64,000 bases of DNA from the NCBI RefSeq assembly GCF_036088315.1, contig NZ_CP107996.1, positions 6,623,001-6,687,000 on the forward strand, written 5' to 3'. Made by a program: the position numbers and the translations under genes. How positions within the stretch are numbered: position 1 is the stretch's first letter; the number at the start of each line of letters is the position of its first letter. The notes beneath the pieces are model-generated. The model was not told the origin of the DNA, did not search any database, and saw only the letters and a list, made by a program, of their open reading frames with translations. Below, in pieces: positions 1-7,920 of the stretch. This DNA comes from Streptomyces sp. NBC_00344. GTDB taxonomy: Bacteria; Actinomycetota; Actinomycetes; Streptomycetales; Streptomycetaceae.

Positions 1-375
1 GTCGTCCTGGGCGTCCATGCCGATTCCGACGGACTCTCCTACCTCGACACACCGGTCCCCGCGGCGGAGGCGACCGTTTTCCTCCCGGTTGATGTGCTCC
101 CCACCAAGGCCATCCGCTTCGCGGCGCACTGCTACGCCGAGTGCGCGCAACGCGTGGGGGACGACTGCGGACTGGTCACCAAGGTCGCCAGGCATGCGCC
201 GTCGGTGGAGGAGTCGAGCCTGCCGAAGTGCCACCTGCGGCCGCGCTGCAAGTGGTGGCAGCAGACCGGGATCGATGCCTGCCGGCGCTGCCCCCTCGTC
301 GTGCACGACGTCAAGGTGGGCGACGAGCTGACGATGCGCATCGCCAACCCGAACGTGGCAGCAGACGAAGTCTGA
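1..375 (+). CDS. C-terminal part of a cysteine-rich protein of unknown function
   Basis: The frame is open from base 1 to the stop at 373-375, so the start lies left of the window and only about 124 codons are visible. Seven cysteines occur in this stretch: C-x3-C at visible residues 44 and 48, one at 56, C-x5-C at 77 and 83, and C-x2-C at 94 and 97. The spacing could suit a zinc or iron-sulfur site, but no known motif is matched exactly. No family is recognised. The gene lies 61 bp upstream of the methyltransferase on the same strand, so co-transcription is possible. Confidence 0.6.
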   Translation, partial: VVLGVHADSDGLSYLDTPVPAAEATVFLPVDVLPTKAIRFAAHCYAECAQRVGDDCGLVTKVARHAPSVEESSLPKCHLRPRCKWWQQTGIDACRRCPLVVHDVKVGDELTMRIANPNVAADEV

Positions 376-436
376 GACACGTTCGGCAGTCGCCCCTCGC
401 CGGGCCAACCCGGAACCCTTCTTGTGGAGAAGAAAC

Positions 437-1213
437 GTGACCATACAAGCCGATGTTGCTCCCGGATTGCTGGAGCAGGTGGACCAGCCCCGGGTCGGAG
501 ACGCGTTCGGGGAGCTCGTCACCCGCTGCTGGGCTGCCGGGGCACGGCCCGGGTCTGTCTTCGAGGTACTGGAGCGGGCCGACGGCGCCGTCTTCGCCAC
601 CGACACGTCGCACTGGTTCAGCGGCCCCGCGCAGTGGAACGGCGCCGAGACCTGGGCCTGTGAGCAGGCCCGTGGCCGGATCCTCGACATCGGATGCGGG
701 CCGGGACGGCACGCCCTCGCTCTCACCGAGGCCGGCCACCACGTCCTCGGCCTGGACTCGTCGCCCGGCGCGGTGGCCGTGGCCGAGGAACGCGGGCTCT
801 CCGTGGTTCTCGGAGAACTCGGCGAGGCCGAAGCGCTCGGTGCGTTCGACACCCTGCTGCTCCTCGGCAACAACCTCGGCTTCCTCGGCAGCAGGGAGTC
901 AAGTCCGGCGGTGCTCGCCCAACTGGCGGCACTTGCCCGCCCGGGATCACAACTCCTCGCCTCCACCCGCGACATGCGTAACAGTCAGGTTCCGGAGACC
1001 CTGGCCTACCGTGCCAGGAACCGCGCTCTGGGGCGGCTCCCCGGCGAGTACCGGGTACGCATCCGCTCCCGGGCGACAGCGACCCCCTGGTTCGAATACC
1101 TCTACGCCTCGGTCGACGAGGTGCGGGAGCTTGTGCGGGACTCCCCATGGGCTCTGTGCGACTCCCACCAGGAAGGAACGGCCGTCGCGGTGCGGCTGGA
1201 GCTGCGGGGCTGA
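437..1213 (+). CDS. Class I SAM-dependent methyltransferase
   Basis: A predicted cytosolic 258-residue methyltransferase. Motif I, DIGCGPGRH, lies near residues 84-92 and is followed after the next strand by the acidic ribose-binding position in LGLDSSPGA, the classic Rossmann-like SAM site (Methyltransf_11/25 type). The acceptor substrate cannot be told from sequence. The GTG at 437 is preferred over the TTG at 422 because GGAGA at 426-430 sits at good spacing before it and would lie inside the longer version. The gene follows the Cys-rich gene by 61 bp and precedes the membrane protein genes by about 190 bp. Confidence 0.88.
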   Translation: MTIQADVAPGLLEQVDQPRVGDAFGELVTRCWAAGARPGSVFEVLERADGAVFATDTSHWFSGPAQWNGAETWACEQARGRILDIGCGPGRHALALTEAGHHVLGLDSSPGAVAVAEERGLSVVLGELGEAEALGAFDTLLLLGNNLGFLGSRESSPAVLAQLAALARPGSQLLASTRDMRNSQVPETLAYRARNRALGRLPGEYRVRIRSRATATPWFEYLYASVDEVRELVRDSPWALCDSHQEGTAVAVRLELRG

Positions 1214-1400
1214 CGGGCCGGCGGTCCCGCCGGGCTGGCAGCACCCCGTGCGCCGACCCGGTCCGGCCGCCCATGGAAAGGGGCAATCCGGCTACGGCCA
1301 GGGGGTGTTGAGGGGAACACATTTCACACCGAGCCTCCCGGTGGGGCAGACTCGTGCCCCGTATGCCGCCTCGGGCGGCTGACCTCGGGGGAGGAGAGCA

Positions 1401-2603
1401 GTGAACAGGTTCCTGTCCGGGTTCCTGGCCGCGGGCAATGCGCTGGCCCAGACGGTCGTTCTGTTCTCCTTCCGTTCGGTGTGCCCGCTGCTGACCACGG
1501 AGAGCGTGTGCACCCGTACCGCCACCGACGCCTCCTCTCCCACGCCGGGCGGGTTCGTGGTGGCGGACACCGGACACGCCGCCGGGTACCTTCCGCAACT
1601 GGTCTTCGTGGTGGTGAGCACCGTGCTGGTCCACCGTGTGCTGTGCGGTGCGGCGGGCTCCGGACCGCGACCGGGCTTTGTCCTGCTCCTCATCGGCGCC
1701 GCGCTGCTGTCCGCGGGATCGGCCGAACTGGTGCTGCAGGCACTGACGATGGACGCACAGCCTCCCGGAATGGGCTGGTTCCACTGGTACATCCAGTACA
1801 CACTGCCGCGTCCCGCACCGGCGCCCACCGCATACGCGCTCTGGTGCGGCTGGGAGCCACCGGTGCTTCTCGGCGTTGCGGTCCGGCTGGCGCGCGACTC
1901 CGAGCCGATCCGGCTCCTCCTTTCGCTGGGTGGCAACAGCGATGACGGCGACGCCGGTGCGGCCCGGGCCGCTTCAGCATCGCCGGCCGCGGCCCGGCAC
2001 CGGTGGAACACGGCTGCGGCAGGACTCGTCCCCGTGGTATTGCTGGCCGCCGCCGGAGGGCCGGTGTTGCGCCACACCCTGGTGCTCTCCCGCGACCCGG
2101 CCTCCGTCACCTTCGACCGGGATCTGTGGATGCCCTACCGACCCCCGCAGATCCTCGACGCGTTCCGCAGTCTCCTCTACCCGGCCCTGCGTCTGCGCCC
2201 GTTGCGGACGGAGACGACGGCGGGGTGGCTTGCCACGGCCGGGGCCTGTCTGGTGCTTCTGGCAGTGCTCGGTGCGGCGTTGTATGCCGTGGCGGGAAGC
2301 ACGGCGGGCAAACGGCCGCTCCGGGTGGTGACGGAGTGCTGGTGCGCGACGGTGTTCGCAGCGGCACTTGCCGGGGTTTCGGAGGCGGCAGGACTCAGGG
2401 TGGCGTGGTGGCAGGTGTCGCCGTCCGCCGATGCCCGATTCTTCGACCTGCTCGGCGTCTCGTTCCCCGATGCCGTCCGCTTCGGCACGGTGTGGGGCTG
2501 GGCGGTCGGTGCATGTGTCGTCTGCGCACTGTGGAAGGCGGAACGCGACCGGGCCGGGGCGCCCGTACCCCGCGGTGAGGGAGGGCTGAGTCATGCCGGG
2601 TAG
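1401..2603 (+). CDS. Multi-pass membrane protein, unknown function
   Basis: A 400-residue protein with roughly seven hydrophobic stretches (near residues 5-28, 58-78, 86-110, 205-228, 272-298, 308-330 and 360-380), so an integral membrane protein. No transporter or enzyme motif was recognised. A GC-rich loop near residues 180-200 separates the two hydrophobic halves. The GTG start at 1401 is preceded by GGGGAGGAGAG. Its last 11 bp overlap the start of the next gene, so the two are probably translationally coupled and may work together. Confidence 0.75.
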   Translation: MNRFLSGFLAAGNALAQTVVLFSFRSVCPLLTTESVCTRTATDASSPTPGGFVVADTGHAAGYLPQLVFVVVSTVLVHRVLCGAAGSGPRPGFVLLLIGAALLSAGSAELVLQALTMDAQPPGMGWFHWYIQYTLPRPAPAPTAYALWCGWEPPVLLGVAVRLARDSEPIRLLLSLGGNSDDGDAGAARAASASPAAARHRWNTAAAGLVPVVLLAAAGGPVLRHTLVLSRDPASVTFDRDLWMPYRPPQILDAFRSLLYPALRLRPLRTETTAGWLATAGACLVLLAVLGAALYAVAGSTAGKRPLRVVTECWCATVFAAALAGVSEAAGLRVAWWQVSPSADARFFDLLGVSFPDAVRFGTVWGWAVGACVVCALWKAERDRAGAPVPRGEGGLSHAG

Positions 2604-3534
2604 CCGACCGAGGGTCCGCGGTGCGGGCGCACTCACCCGCAAGAGCGTACGACGGGGGGAGCGCCCTGCCCGTCCGGAGACCGGAGCGGCCGGTGGCCGC
2701 CTGCGGTATCTCAGCAGTCCGGTGGCCTGGCTTGCCACGATCGTCCTAGGGGTGGCCACCGTCACCTTCCAGGACGCGCTGACGACCGCGGTGAAGGCCG
2801 TACTGCCGTTGGACGGCCTGCACGACCGGCTCTCCACGCGGGACGCACTCCAGGTCGTGGAGGTCCGTGACGTCAAGGACAGCGGAACATTCCTGGCCCG
2901 TGGCCCGGTGGACCCACACTTCGTCAACAGTCTGGAAACGGCCTCGCTGGCAGCGCGCGCCGATCTCCTGGACGTCAACAACTCGCAGTGGCTCGTCACC
3001 TTGCGCAGCGGCGCCAGTCAGGAGGTACGCGTCACCGACATCGTCCCCGTGATCGAGGGCGGCCGGTGCGGGAAGCCCCTCGGTGGCAGCCTGGTGTACG
3101 CGCCGGGACAGGGCGGTGAGGAGGTCCTCCCGCTGGACGTCACCGTCGACGCCCCGGTGCCGAGGCTGCACAAGGACGGCGCCAAAGGGCCGTACTTCAC
3201 GGGCCCCGAGGCCCGGCAGATCGTCCTGAAGCAGAACCAGAGCACCGCGTTCCTGCTTCGTGCGTCGGTGCAGCGGGGCCACTGCCGCTGGCACTACCGG
3301 GTTCACTACCAGGTGGGGGGCAAGACGGCGGAGGCCGTGCTGAGCGCTCCGCACGGCCACCCGTTCGAGATCACCGGCGAGCTGCCGGATGCCGGCGACT
3401 ACCGGGCCGTCTATCTGCCCACCTTCCTGTGTCCCAACTCCAAGGAGTTTCAGCCCGGGTGGCGCACCGCCGACGGACAGTGGTTCGCCCGAGGTCCGGG
3501 CAGGGGCAAGTCGCTTCCCTGCCCGAAGGACTGA
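2593..3534 (+). CDS. Single-pass membrane-anchored protein, unknown function
   Basis: A 313-residue protein with a basic N-terminus and one hydrophobic segment near residues 37-58 (from PVAWLATIVLGVATVTF), followed by a long hydrophilic domain. The likely topology is an N-terminal anchor with the C-terminal 250 residues outside. The C-terminal half has a few cysteines (near 156, 230 and 280) that could form disulfides in an extracytoplasmic domain. The start overlaps the end of the preceding membrane protein gene by 11 bp, suggesting a two-component membrane unit. No family recognised. Confidence 0.75.
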   Translation: MPGSRPRVRGAGALTRKSVRRGERPARPETGAAGGRLRYLSSPVAWLATIVLGVATVTFQDALTTAVKAVLPLDGLHDRLSTRDALQVVEVRDVKDSGTFLARGPVDPHFVNSLETASLAARADLLDVNNSQWLVTLRSGASQEVRVTDIVPVIEGGRCGKPLGGSLVYAPGQGGEEVLPLDVTVDAPVPRLHKDGAKGPYFTGPEARQIVLKQNQSTAFLLRASVQRGHCRWHYRVHYQVGGKTAEAVLSAPHGHPFEITGELPDAGDYRAVYLPTFLCPNSKEFQPGWRTADGQWFARGPGRGKSLPCPKD

Positions 3535-3628
3535 CCTGGCGGATGCGATGCCTGCTCCAGCACAGCTGACACTCAGTCAATAGCCGTGCACAGTGGTGGC
3601 GTTGTGCGGGATTCTGTGGACCCATGGA

Positions 3629-4147
3629 TCAGTCCGTGGTGGGGATGTCCAGGGCTGTTCCGTACAGGCGGGACACCCTGATCCTGATGACCACACGCCG
3701 TTCCGCGACCAGTTGCGCGAGGAACGCCGTCTCCTGCGCCGGATCCTCGAACCCAGGGGTCAGAGCGAGTAGTTCCCGGCCGATCGCGTCACCCGGCTCC
3801 GTGGTCACATCCGACACCTCCGCCAGCCCCTCGGCGACGGCGAACGACCAGACATCCGGCCCGGTGACATGCAGAGCGGCGTGCGGATCGTGCCGCAACT
3901 GGCGAACCTTGAGGCGGTCGGCTGTTGTGGAGATCCGTACGACGCGTTCGTCGGGATTCCAGTGATAGAGCACGGTCGTCAGATGGGGGTGGCCGCTACG
4001 CCGAACGCTCGCGAGCACTCCGAACTGCTGCTCCCGCAACAACCGGGACAGCTGTTTCTCCGAGAGAATCCGGGGTGCCGGTCCACCACCCGGCTCCTGC
4101 TCCTCTCCGGTCGTGACGCTTGCGGTCTCGGGCGCGTTCGTGTTCAT
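3629..4147 (-). CDS. PPOX-class split-barrel flavin/F420-dependent protein
   Basis: A 172-residue protein of the pyridoxamine 5'-phosphate oxidase-like split-barrel fold. Residues about 38-65 (FGVLASVRRSGHPHLTTV) match the start of the FMN/F420-binding barrel, and HVTGPDVWSFAVAEG near 115 matches the middle strands. Actinobacterial members often use F420 or FMN to reduce small molecules, but the substrate here is unknown. The ATG at 4147 is preceded by GAGGGGAAAG. It is the first intact gene downstream, on the same strand, of the MFS relic and the MarR gene. Confidence 0.85.
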   Translation of the reverse strand: MNTNAPETASVTTGEEQEPGGGPAPRILSEKQLSRLLREQQFGVLASVRRSGHPHLTTVLYHWNPDERVVRISTTADRLKVRQLRHDPHAALHVTGPDVWSFAVAEGLAEVSDVTTEPGDAIGRELLALTPGFEDPAQETAFLAQLVAERRVVIRIRVSRLYGTALDIPTTD

Positions 4148-4179
4148 GGATCTTTCCCCTCGCAGTGATGTGTCGGAGA

Positions 4180-4558
4180 TCAGACGGCGGTGATGTGCTC
4201 GGCGGGTGCGGGGCCCTTCGGCCGGTACGGCGGGGCGCGGTGCGGCCCAGCACGGTGGACGCGACGAGGAAGGGTGTGACGAGGAGGCCGGCGCCGAACG
4301 CCGGATGGTGGCCGCCGGTCAGCGCCGCGGCCCGGCTTCTGCCGTCCGCGAGGAGACTGAGGCGACGAGTGCCCGGGTAGGTGTTGACGACCCAGGTGAG
4401 ACCCGCGGGGAGAACCCCGGATCGCTCTGGATGACCGGCATTGCCACGGTCACGATGCTCCCGTCGAGAACGACCATGAGCATCCCGGTGGCGAGTACCC
4501 CGAGAGCGAGCCTGAGTGATCGCGGAGCGGCGGAGGAATGAGCGGGTGCGGCGAACAT
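4180..4558 (-). pseudogene. Internally deleted MFS (DHA2-type) transporter
   Basis: The minus strand starts well: AGGAGA then ATG at 4558 and the typical DHA2 opening GMLMVVLDGSIVTVAMPV. After GFSP (about 4412) the match moves to another frame, continuing AGLTWVVNTY, the motif that normally follows. The family's next ~350 residues are missing and the frame runs into AALTGGHHPAFGAGLLV and FLVASTVLG, which resemble the last transmembrane helix. A further frame change yields AEHITAV and a stop at 4180, a common DHA2 tail. So the start and end of one pump remain with the middle deleted and at least two frameshifts. It lies directly downstream of marR. Confidence 0.75.
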
Positions 4559-4603
4559 GCCTGTCTCTCCTGTCAGTTGAGGCGACAAGAGAGAAGGTAG
4601 CAG

Positions 4604-4623
4604 ATGGTTTTGTTGCAGACTAT
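4604..4623 (-). promoter_or_regulatory. Possible MarR operator
   Basis: On the minus strand, ATAGTCTGCAACAAAACCAT is an imperfect inverted repeat of the AT-rich type bound by MarR proteins. It overlaps the marR stop codon and lies about 45 bp before the start of the relic pump gene. The assignment is inferred from position and symmetry only. Confidence 0.3.
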
Positions 4624-5123
4624 TTGTTTCGGCCTTGCTTTCCGTGCTGACGCGCCCTCCGGACCGGTCGCGGATTCTCGACGGGAGTTGCCAACGGCCC
4701 CTCGACCAGGCTGTGCAAGATGCTCAGGAAGACCCTCCTGTCCTCCTTGGTGAGATCGGAGAGTGCTTCCTTGTGGACGCCGTCGACGATCTCCTGGCTC
4801 CGCCCGGCGATCCGGGCGCCCTTCGGTGTGACCGCGATGATCCGGGCCCGCCGGTCCGTGCTCGAGGGGCGGCGCTCGGCGAGACCGGCGTCTTCGAGGG
4901 CGTCCACCGTCACCACCATGGTCGTCTTGTCCATGTCGCCGATCTCGGCGAGCTGGATCTGAGTGCGTTCCTCTTCCATGGCGTGAACCAGTACGCAGTG
5001 CATGCGTGCCGTGAGGCCGATCTCGGCGAGCGCCGCGGACATACGGGTCCGCAGGACGTGACTCGCGTGGTCCAGCAGGAACGACAGGTCCGGCTCGGTG
5101 CGGGTGGGTGTCATGGCTGTCAT
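4620..5123 (-). CDS. MarR-family transcriptional regulator
   Basis: A 167-residue regulator with an N-terminal dimerisation helix, then a winged helix-turn-helix at about residues 55-105: IGDMDKTTMVVTVDALEDAG is the recognition part and RRPSSTDRRARIIAVTPKG the wing. MarR proteins usually repress a neighbouring efflux pump and release DNA on ligand binding. The expected pump lies just downstream but is a pseudogene. The start could be ATG 5123 or ATG 5114; neither has a strong ribosome binding site. The open frame extends further upstream but the extra part does not resemble the family. Confidence 0.88.
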   Translation of the reverse strand: MTAMTPTRTEPDLSFLLDHASHVLRTRMSAALAEIGLTARMHCVLVHAMEEERTQIQLAEIGDMDKTTMVVTVDALEDAGLAERRPSSTDRRARIIAVTPKGARIAGRSQEIVDGVHKEALSDLTKEDRRVFLSILHSLVEGPLATPVENPRPVRRARQHGKQGRNK

Positions 5124-5328
5124 GGCCGCAGGGTAACAATGTGATCCGTGGCGGATTATCCGGAAGGGAACTTTGCGGACACCGCGATGCCCCGGATATG
5201 ACCACCCGCGTGCCTGCGGAGGTGCGCAGTTCATGAAACCGGCGGGAGTCCGGTCGAACCCGTTCTGCGAAGATCCAGGACTGCCCGCGGCGATGAGAAG
5301 CGACGTCCAACGCGTCCCCGGGCGAGCG

Positions 5329-5595
5329 TCAGAAGGTGCCTGCTGTGCCCTCCACGGGGACACCGCCCTCCAGTGGGGCCGACGCCATCGGCACGATGTC
5401 GTACTGGGGGCACGGCTGCGTGAAGCATTGTTTGGGTGTCGGCACGCAGGCGTAGCCCGGATACGCGACAACGGTCGCACAGGGGTTCGCCTGCGGTACG
5501 TCGAGGGTTCCTCCGGCGTGCGCGGGGCCGGTCATGGTGAAGGGGGCCGCAGTGAGGGCGACCGTCATGGCGGCACGCGTCAGGTTCTTGATCAC
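5329..5595 (-). CDS. Small secreted protein, unknown function
   Basis: From GTG 5595 this gives an 88-residue product beginning VIKNLTRAAMTVAL, a basic N-terminus plus hydrophobic core, with a good signal peptidase site after GPAHA. The mature part is about 60 residues with four cysteines (in NPCATVV, GYACVP and QCFTQPC), likely two disulfides. Small secreted Cys proteins like this are common in Streptomyces and mostly uncharacterised. The frame is open further upstream to 5703 but that part is Arg/Trp-rich and spoils the signal peptide, so the shorter start is preferred. Confidence 0.6.
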   Translation of the reverse strand: MIKNLTRAAMTVALTAAPFTMTGPAHAGGTLDVPQANPCATVVAYPGYACVPTPKQCFTQPCPQYDIVPMASAPLEGGVPVEGTAGTF

Positions 5596-5901
5596 ACGCT
5601 GCAGGATGGTGGCCCGGCCGGCCCCGGGGGAGCAGGCCGCCGCCCAAATCACTCGTATGGGGGCGCTGTTCCACCATCGGCGCCTGCGCGGAGCGCCGCA
5701 CAACCGGAGCTTCGTCCGCAGCCCCCTTCCAGTTGCTGCCGGGCCCGGGCCCCGCTCACTCCTGAGTGAGAGCGAGTTGTCACAGTGAAACCGCGCTCCG
5801 GACCGCTTCCGCCGACCGCTCTTGATCTTGCTCCGGGAAAGGGTCGTTCATGAGAGACGTTTCATCGAGGCTGCGACAAGCTTCGAGGACCTTGCCCCTG
5901 T
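5596..5901. other. Gene-free stretch between the small secreted protein and the ABC permease
   Basis: About 300 bp with no convincing coding frame on either strand. It should hold the promoter of the secreted-protein gene. No clear repeat was seen except the hairpin at 5902-5938, listed separately. Confidence 0.4.
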
Positions 5902-5938
5902 GTGCCTCCGGCGCGCGATATGCGCGTCTCGGAGGCAC
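5902..5938 (-). terminator. Hairpin just after the ABC permease gene
   Basis: GTGCCTCCG at 5902-5910 pairs with CGGAGGCAC at 5930-5938, with further CGCG/CGCG pairing inside the loop. It starts 3 bp past the permease stop on the minus strand, a typical place for a Streptomyces terminator without a U-tract. Confidence 0.6.
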
Positions 5939-5940
5939 GT

Positions 5941-6795
5941 TCACACGTCGCGGTGCCGCACGATGACCACAGCGAGTGCAACAGCGACCAACGGCCAGAG
6001 CGCGTACACGGCCCACGAGCCGGGGACTGTGGCGCTGTAGGCGAGCGAATGGGAATCCGGTGCCCAGTTCTGGACCAGGCGCTTCCATGCCGTGACCGGC
6101 ATCGCGTGGCTCACAGCGGCGGACCAGCGGGCGCTCTGCGAGAAGATCGGCGGCAGCATCACCAGGGTAAAGGCGCTGGTGACCATGGTGGTGGCGCTGT
6201 GCCTGATCAGAGCCCCGAAGCCGAGGCCGATCAGTGCGCAGACCGGGGCCAGCAGGGCGGACGCCACCAAGGCCCGGAGGACTCCGGGATGGGTGAGCGG
6301 AACCCCGGCCTGTTGCCCGTTCAGGATGGCTTGGGAGACCAGGAAGCAACCGGGGGAGATGACCGTGCCGACTGCGGTCCAGAGCGCGGCGGTGACGACC
6401 GCCTTGGCCAGCACCACCGCACCACGGGCGGGGACGGCCACGGTGGTGGTGCGGATCAGGCCGCTGCTGTACTCGCTCACGACGGTGAGGGCACCGACGC
6501 TGCCGGCGACGAGCATCAGCGTCATGTAACCGGCCGCGGGAAACGCGACGAACACATGGAATCCCTGATCGGCCCTCGCCGCCGGGCTCATCGTCCGAAG
6601 GTCGTTGATTTCCGCCAGTGCCGCTACAGCAGCGGACCCGATGACGAACAGGGTGGTGAGTGCGAGGGTCCATGGGGTGGAGCGCAGGGACCGTATCTTG
6701 ATCCATTCGGAGACGAGCAGGTCGCGGAAACGGGCGGCCGGCTCGGCGGCAGTCACGGCCGAGATGGTCGGGGTGGCCGAGGAGAGTGTGGTCAT
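5941..6795 (-). CDS. ABC-2 type transporter permease
   Basis: A 284-residue membrane protein with about six hydrophobic helices. After a cytosolic N-terminus ending FRDLLVSEWIKIRSLRSTPW, a signature of ABC-2 permeases that pair with CcmA-type ATPases, the helices follow. VSEYSSGLIRTTT near residue 107 is the conserved ABC-2 loop. It forms the membrane half of an exporter with the ATPase encoded upstream; their genes overlap by 4 bp (ATGA at 6792-6795), so the two are translated together. The substrate is unknown; related pairs export antibiotics or peptides or give self-resistance. Confidence 0.88.
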   Translation of the reverse strand: MTTLSSATPTISAVTAAEPAARFRDLLVSEWIKIRSLRSTPWTLALTTLFVIGSAAVAALAEINDLRTMSPAARADQGFHVFVAFPAAGYMTLMLVAGSVGALTVVSEYSSGLIRTTTVAVPARGAVVLAKAVVTAALWTAVGTVISPGCFLVSQAILNGQQAGVPLTHPGVLRALVASALLAPVCALIGLGFGALIRHSATTMVTSAFTLVMLPPIFSQSARWSAAVSHAMPVTAWKRLVQNWAPDSHSLAYSATVPGSWAVYALWPLVAVALAVVIVRHRDV

Positions 6796-7712
6796 CGGGG
6801 TTGTCCTGCCTGGTATTCGACGCTGCTGGCGGTGAGTTCCATGAAGGCCTCCTCCAGTGAGGCAGTTCGGGTGGTCAGCTCGTTCAGCACGATCCGGTTC
6901 TCGAAGGCGAGCGCTGCGATCCGGTCCGCCGGCAGCCCGGTCACGGCGAACCTCTCGGCGTCCGCCGATCCCTCCGGCTCGACCGACGCCCCCGCGGCGG
7001 TCAGCACCGCCGTCAGCTCGGCGGCCTGCCGCGTGCTCACCAGGACGCCGAGGCGGGTGCCGCGTGCCGCGAAGTCCCGTACCGACTCGGCGGCGATGAG
7101 CCGGCCCCGGCCGATGACGACGAGCTGGTCGGCGGTGTTCTCCATCTCCGACATGAGGTGGCTGGAGAGGAAGACCGTACGGCCCTCGGCCGCGAGGCGC
7201 CGGAAGAGGCGGCGCATCCAGAGCACGCCCTCCGGGTCCATGCCGTTGACCGGTTCGTCGAACATCAGCACCGGCGGGTCGCCGAGCAGCGCGGTGGCGA
7301 TCCCGAGCCGCTGTTTCATGCCGAGCGAGAAGCCGCCGATGCGGCGGGGCGCTGCCTCGGCCAGCCCCACCTCGTGCAGCACTTCGTCCACTCGGCGCGG
7401 GGAGATCCCGTTGCCGTGGGCCAGGGCAGACAGGTGAGCCTCGGCAGTGCGTCCGCCGTGGACCTGGCCCGCGTCAAGGAGGGCGCCGACGTGCCGCAGG
7501 CCGCGCGGGTGGCTGCGGAAGGGGACGCCGCTGACTGTGGCGGCGCCGCCGGTGGGCGCGTCCAGGCCGAGGATCATCCGCAGGGTGGTGGTCTTACCGG
7601 CTCCGTTGGGGCCGAGGAAACCGGTGACCTGGCCCGGTCGCACGGTGAAGGACAGCCGGTCGACGGCGGTCTTGCCGCTGTAGCGCTTGGTGAGTTCGTT
7701 GACTTCGATCAC
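6792..7712 (-). CDS. ABC transporter ATP-binding protein
   Basis: A 306-residue nucleotide-binding subunit. Walker A GPNGAGKT is at residues 34-41, the signature FSLGMKQR near 132-139, and Walker B VLMFDEP near 153-159 followed by NGMDPEG. The C-terminal 80 residues form the extra domain seen in DrrA/CcmA-like exporters. GTG 7712 is chosen because the alignable domain begins there and GGCAGGG lies before it; the open frame continues upstream without similarity. It is co-transcribed with the permease and divergent from the histidine kinase gene at 7921, which may control it. Confidence 0.92.
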   Translation of the reverse strand: MIEVNELTKRYSGKTAVDRLSFTVRPGQVTGFLGPNGAGKTTTLRMILGLDAPTGGAATVSGVPFRSHPRGLRHVGALLDAGQVHGGRTAEAHLSALAHGNGISPRRVDEVLHEVGLAEAAPRRIGGFSLGMKQRLGIATALLGDPPVLMFDEPVNGMDPEGVLWMRRLFRRLAAEGRTVFLSSHLMSEMENTADQLVVIGRGRLIAAESVRDFAARGTRLGVLVSTRQAAELTAVLTAAGASVEPEGSADAERFAVTGLPADRIAALAFENRIVLNELTTRTASLEEAFMELTASSVEYQAGQPR

Positions 7713-7920
7713 AGGGACAACCCTGCCGGGAGGGTCCCGTCCGGTCATGAGGCCGTGGGTGGCAATCGCGAGGCCCCCTTCGCCCGTGGGCGTACGTCCG
7801 TGGGCCGATCCCGCAGGGGCGGCGGGCTGGTTAGTCTCGCGGGATGGACGCCATACCGACCACCCCGATGCCCGTGCGCGTCGCACAGCGCGGTCTCCCT
7901 CTTGAGAGGCCACACCAGCG

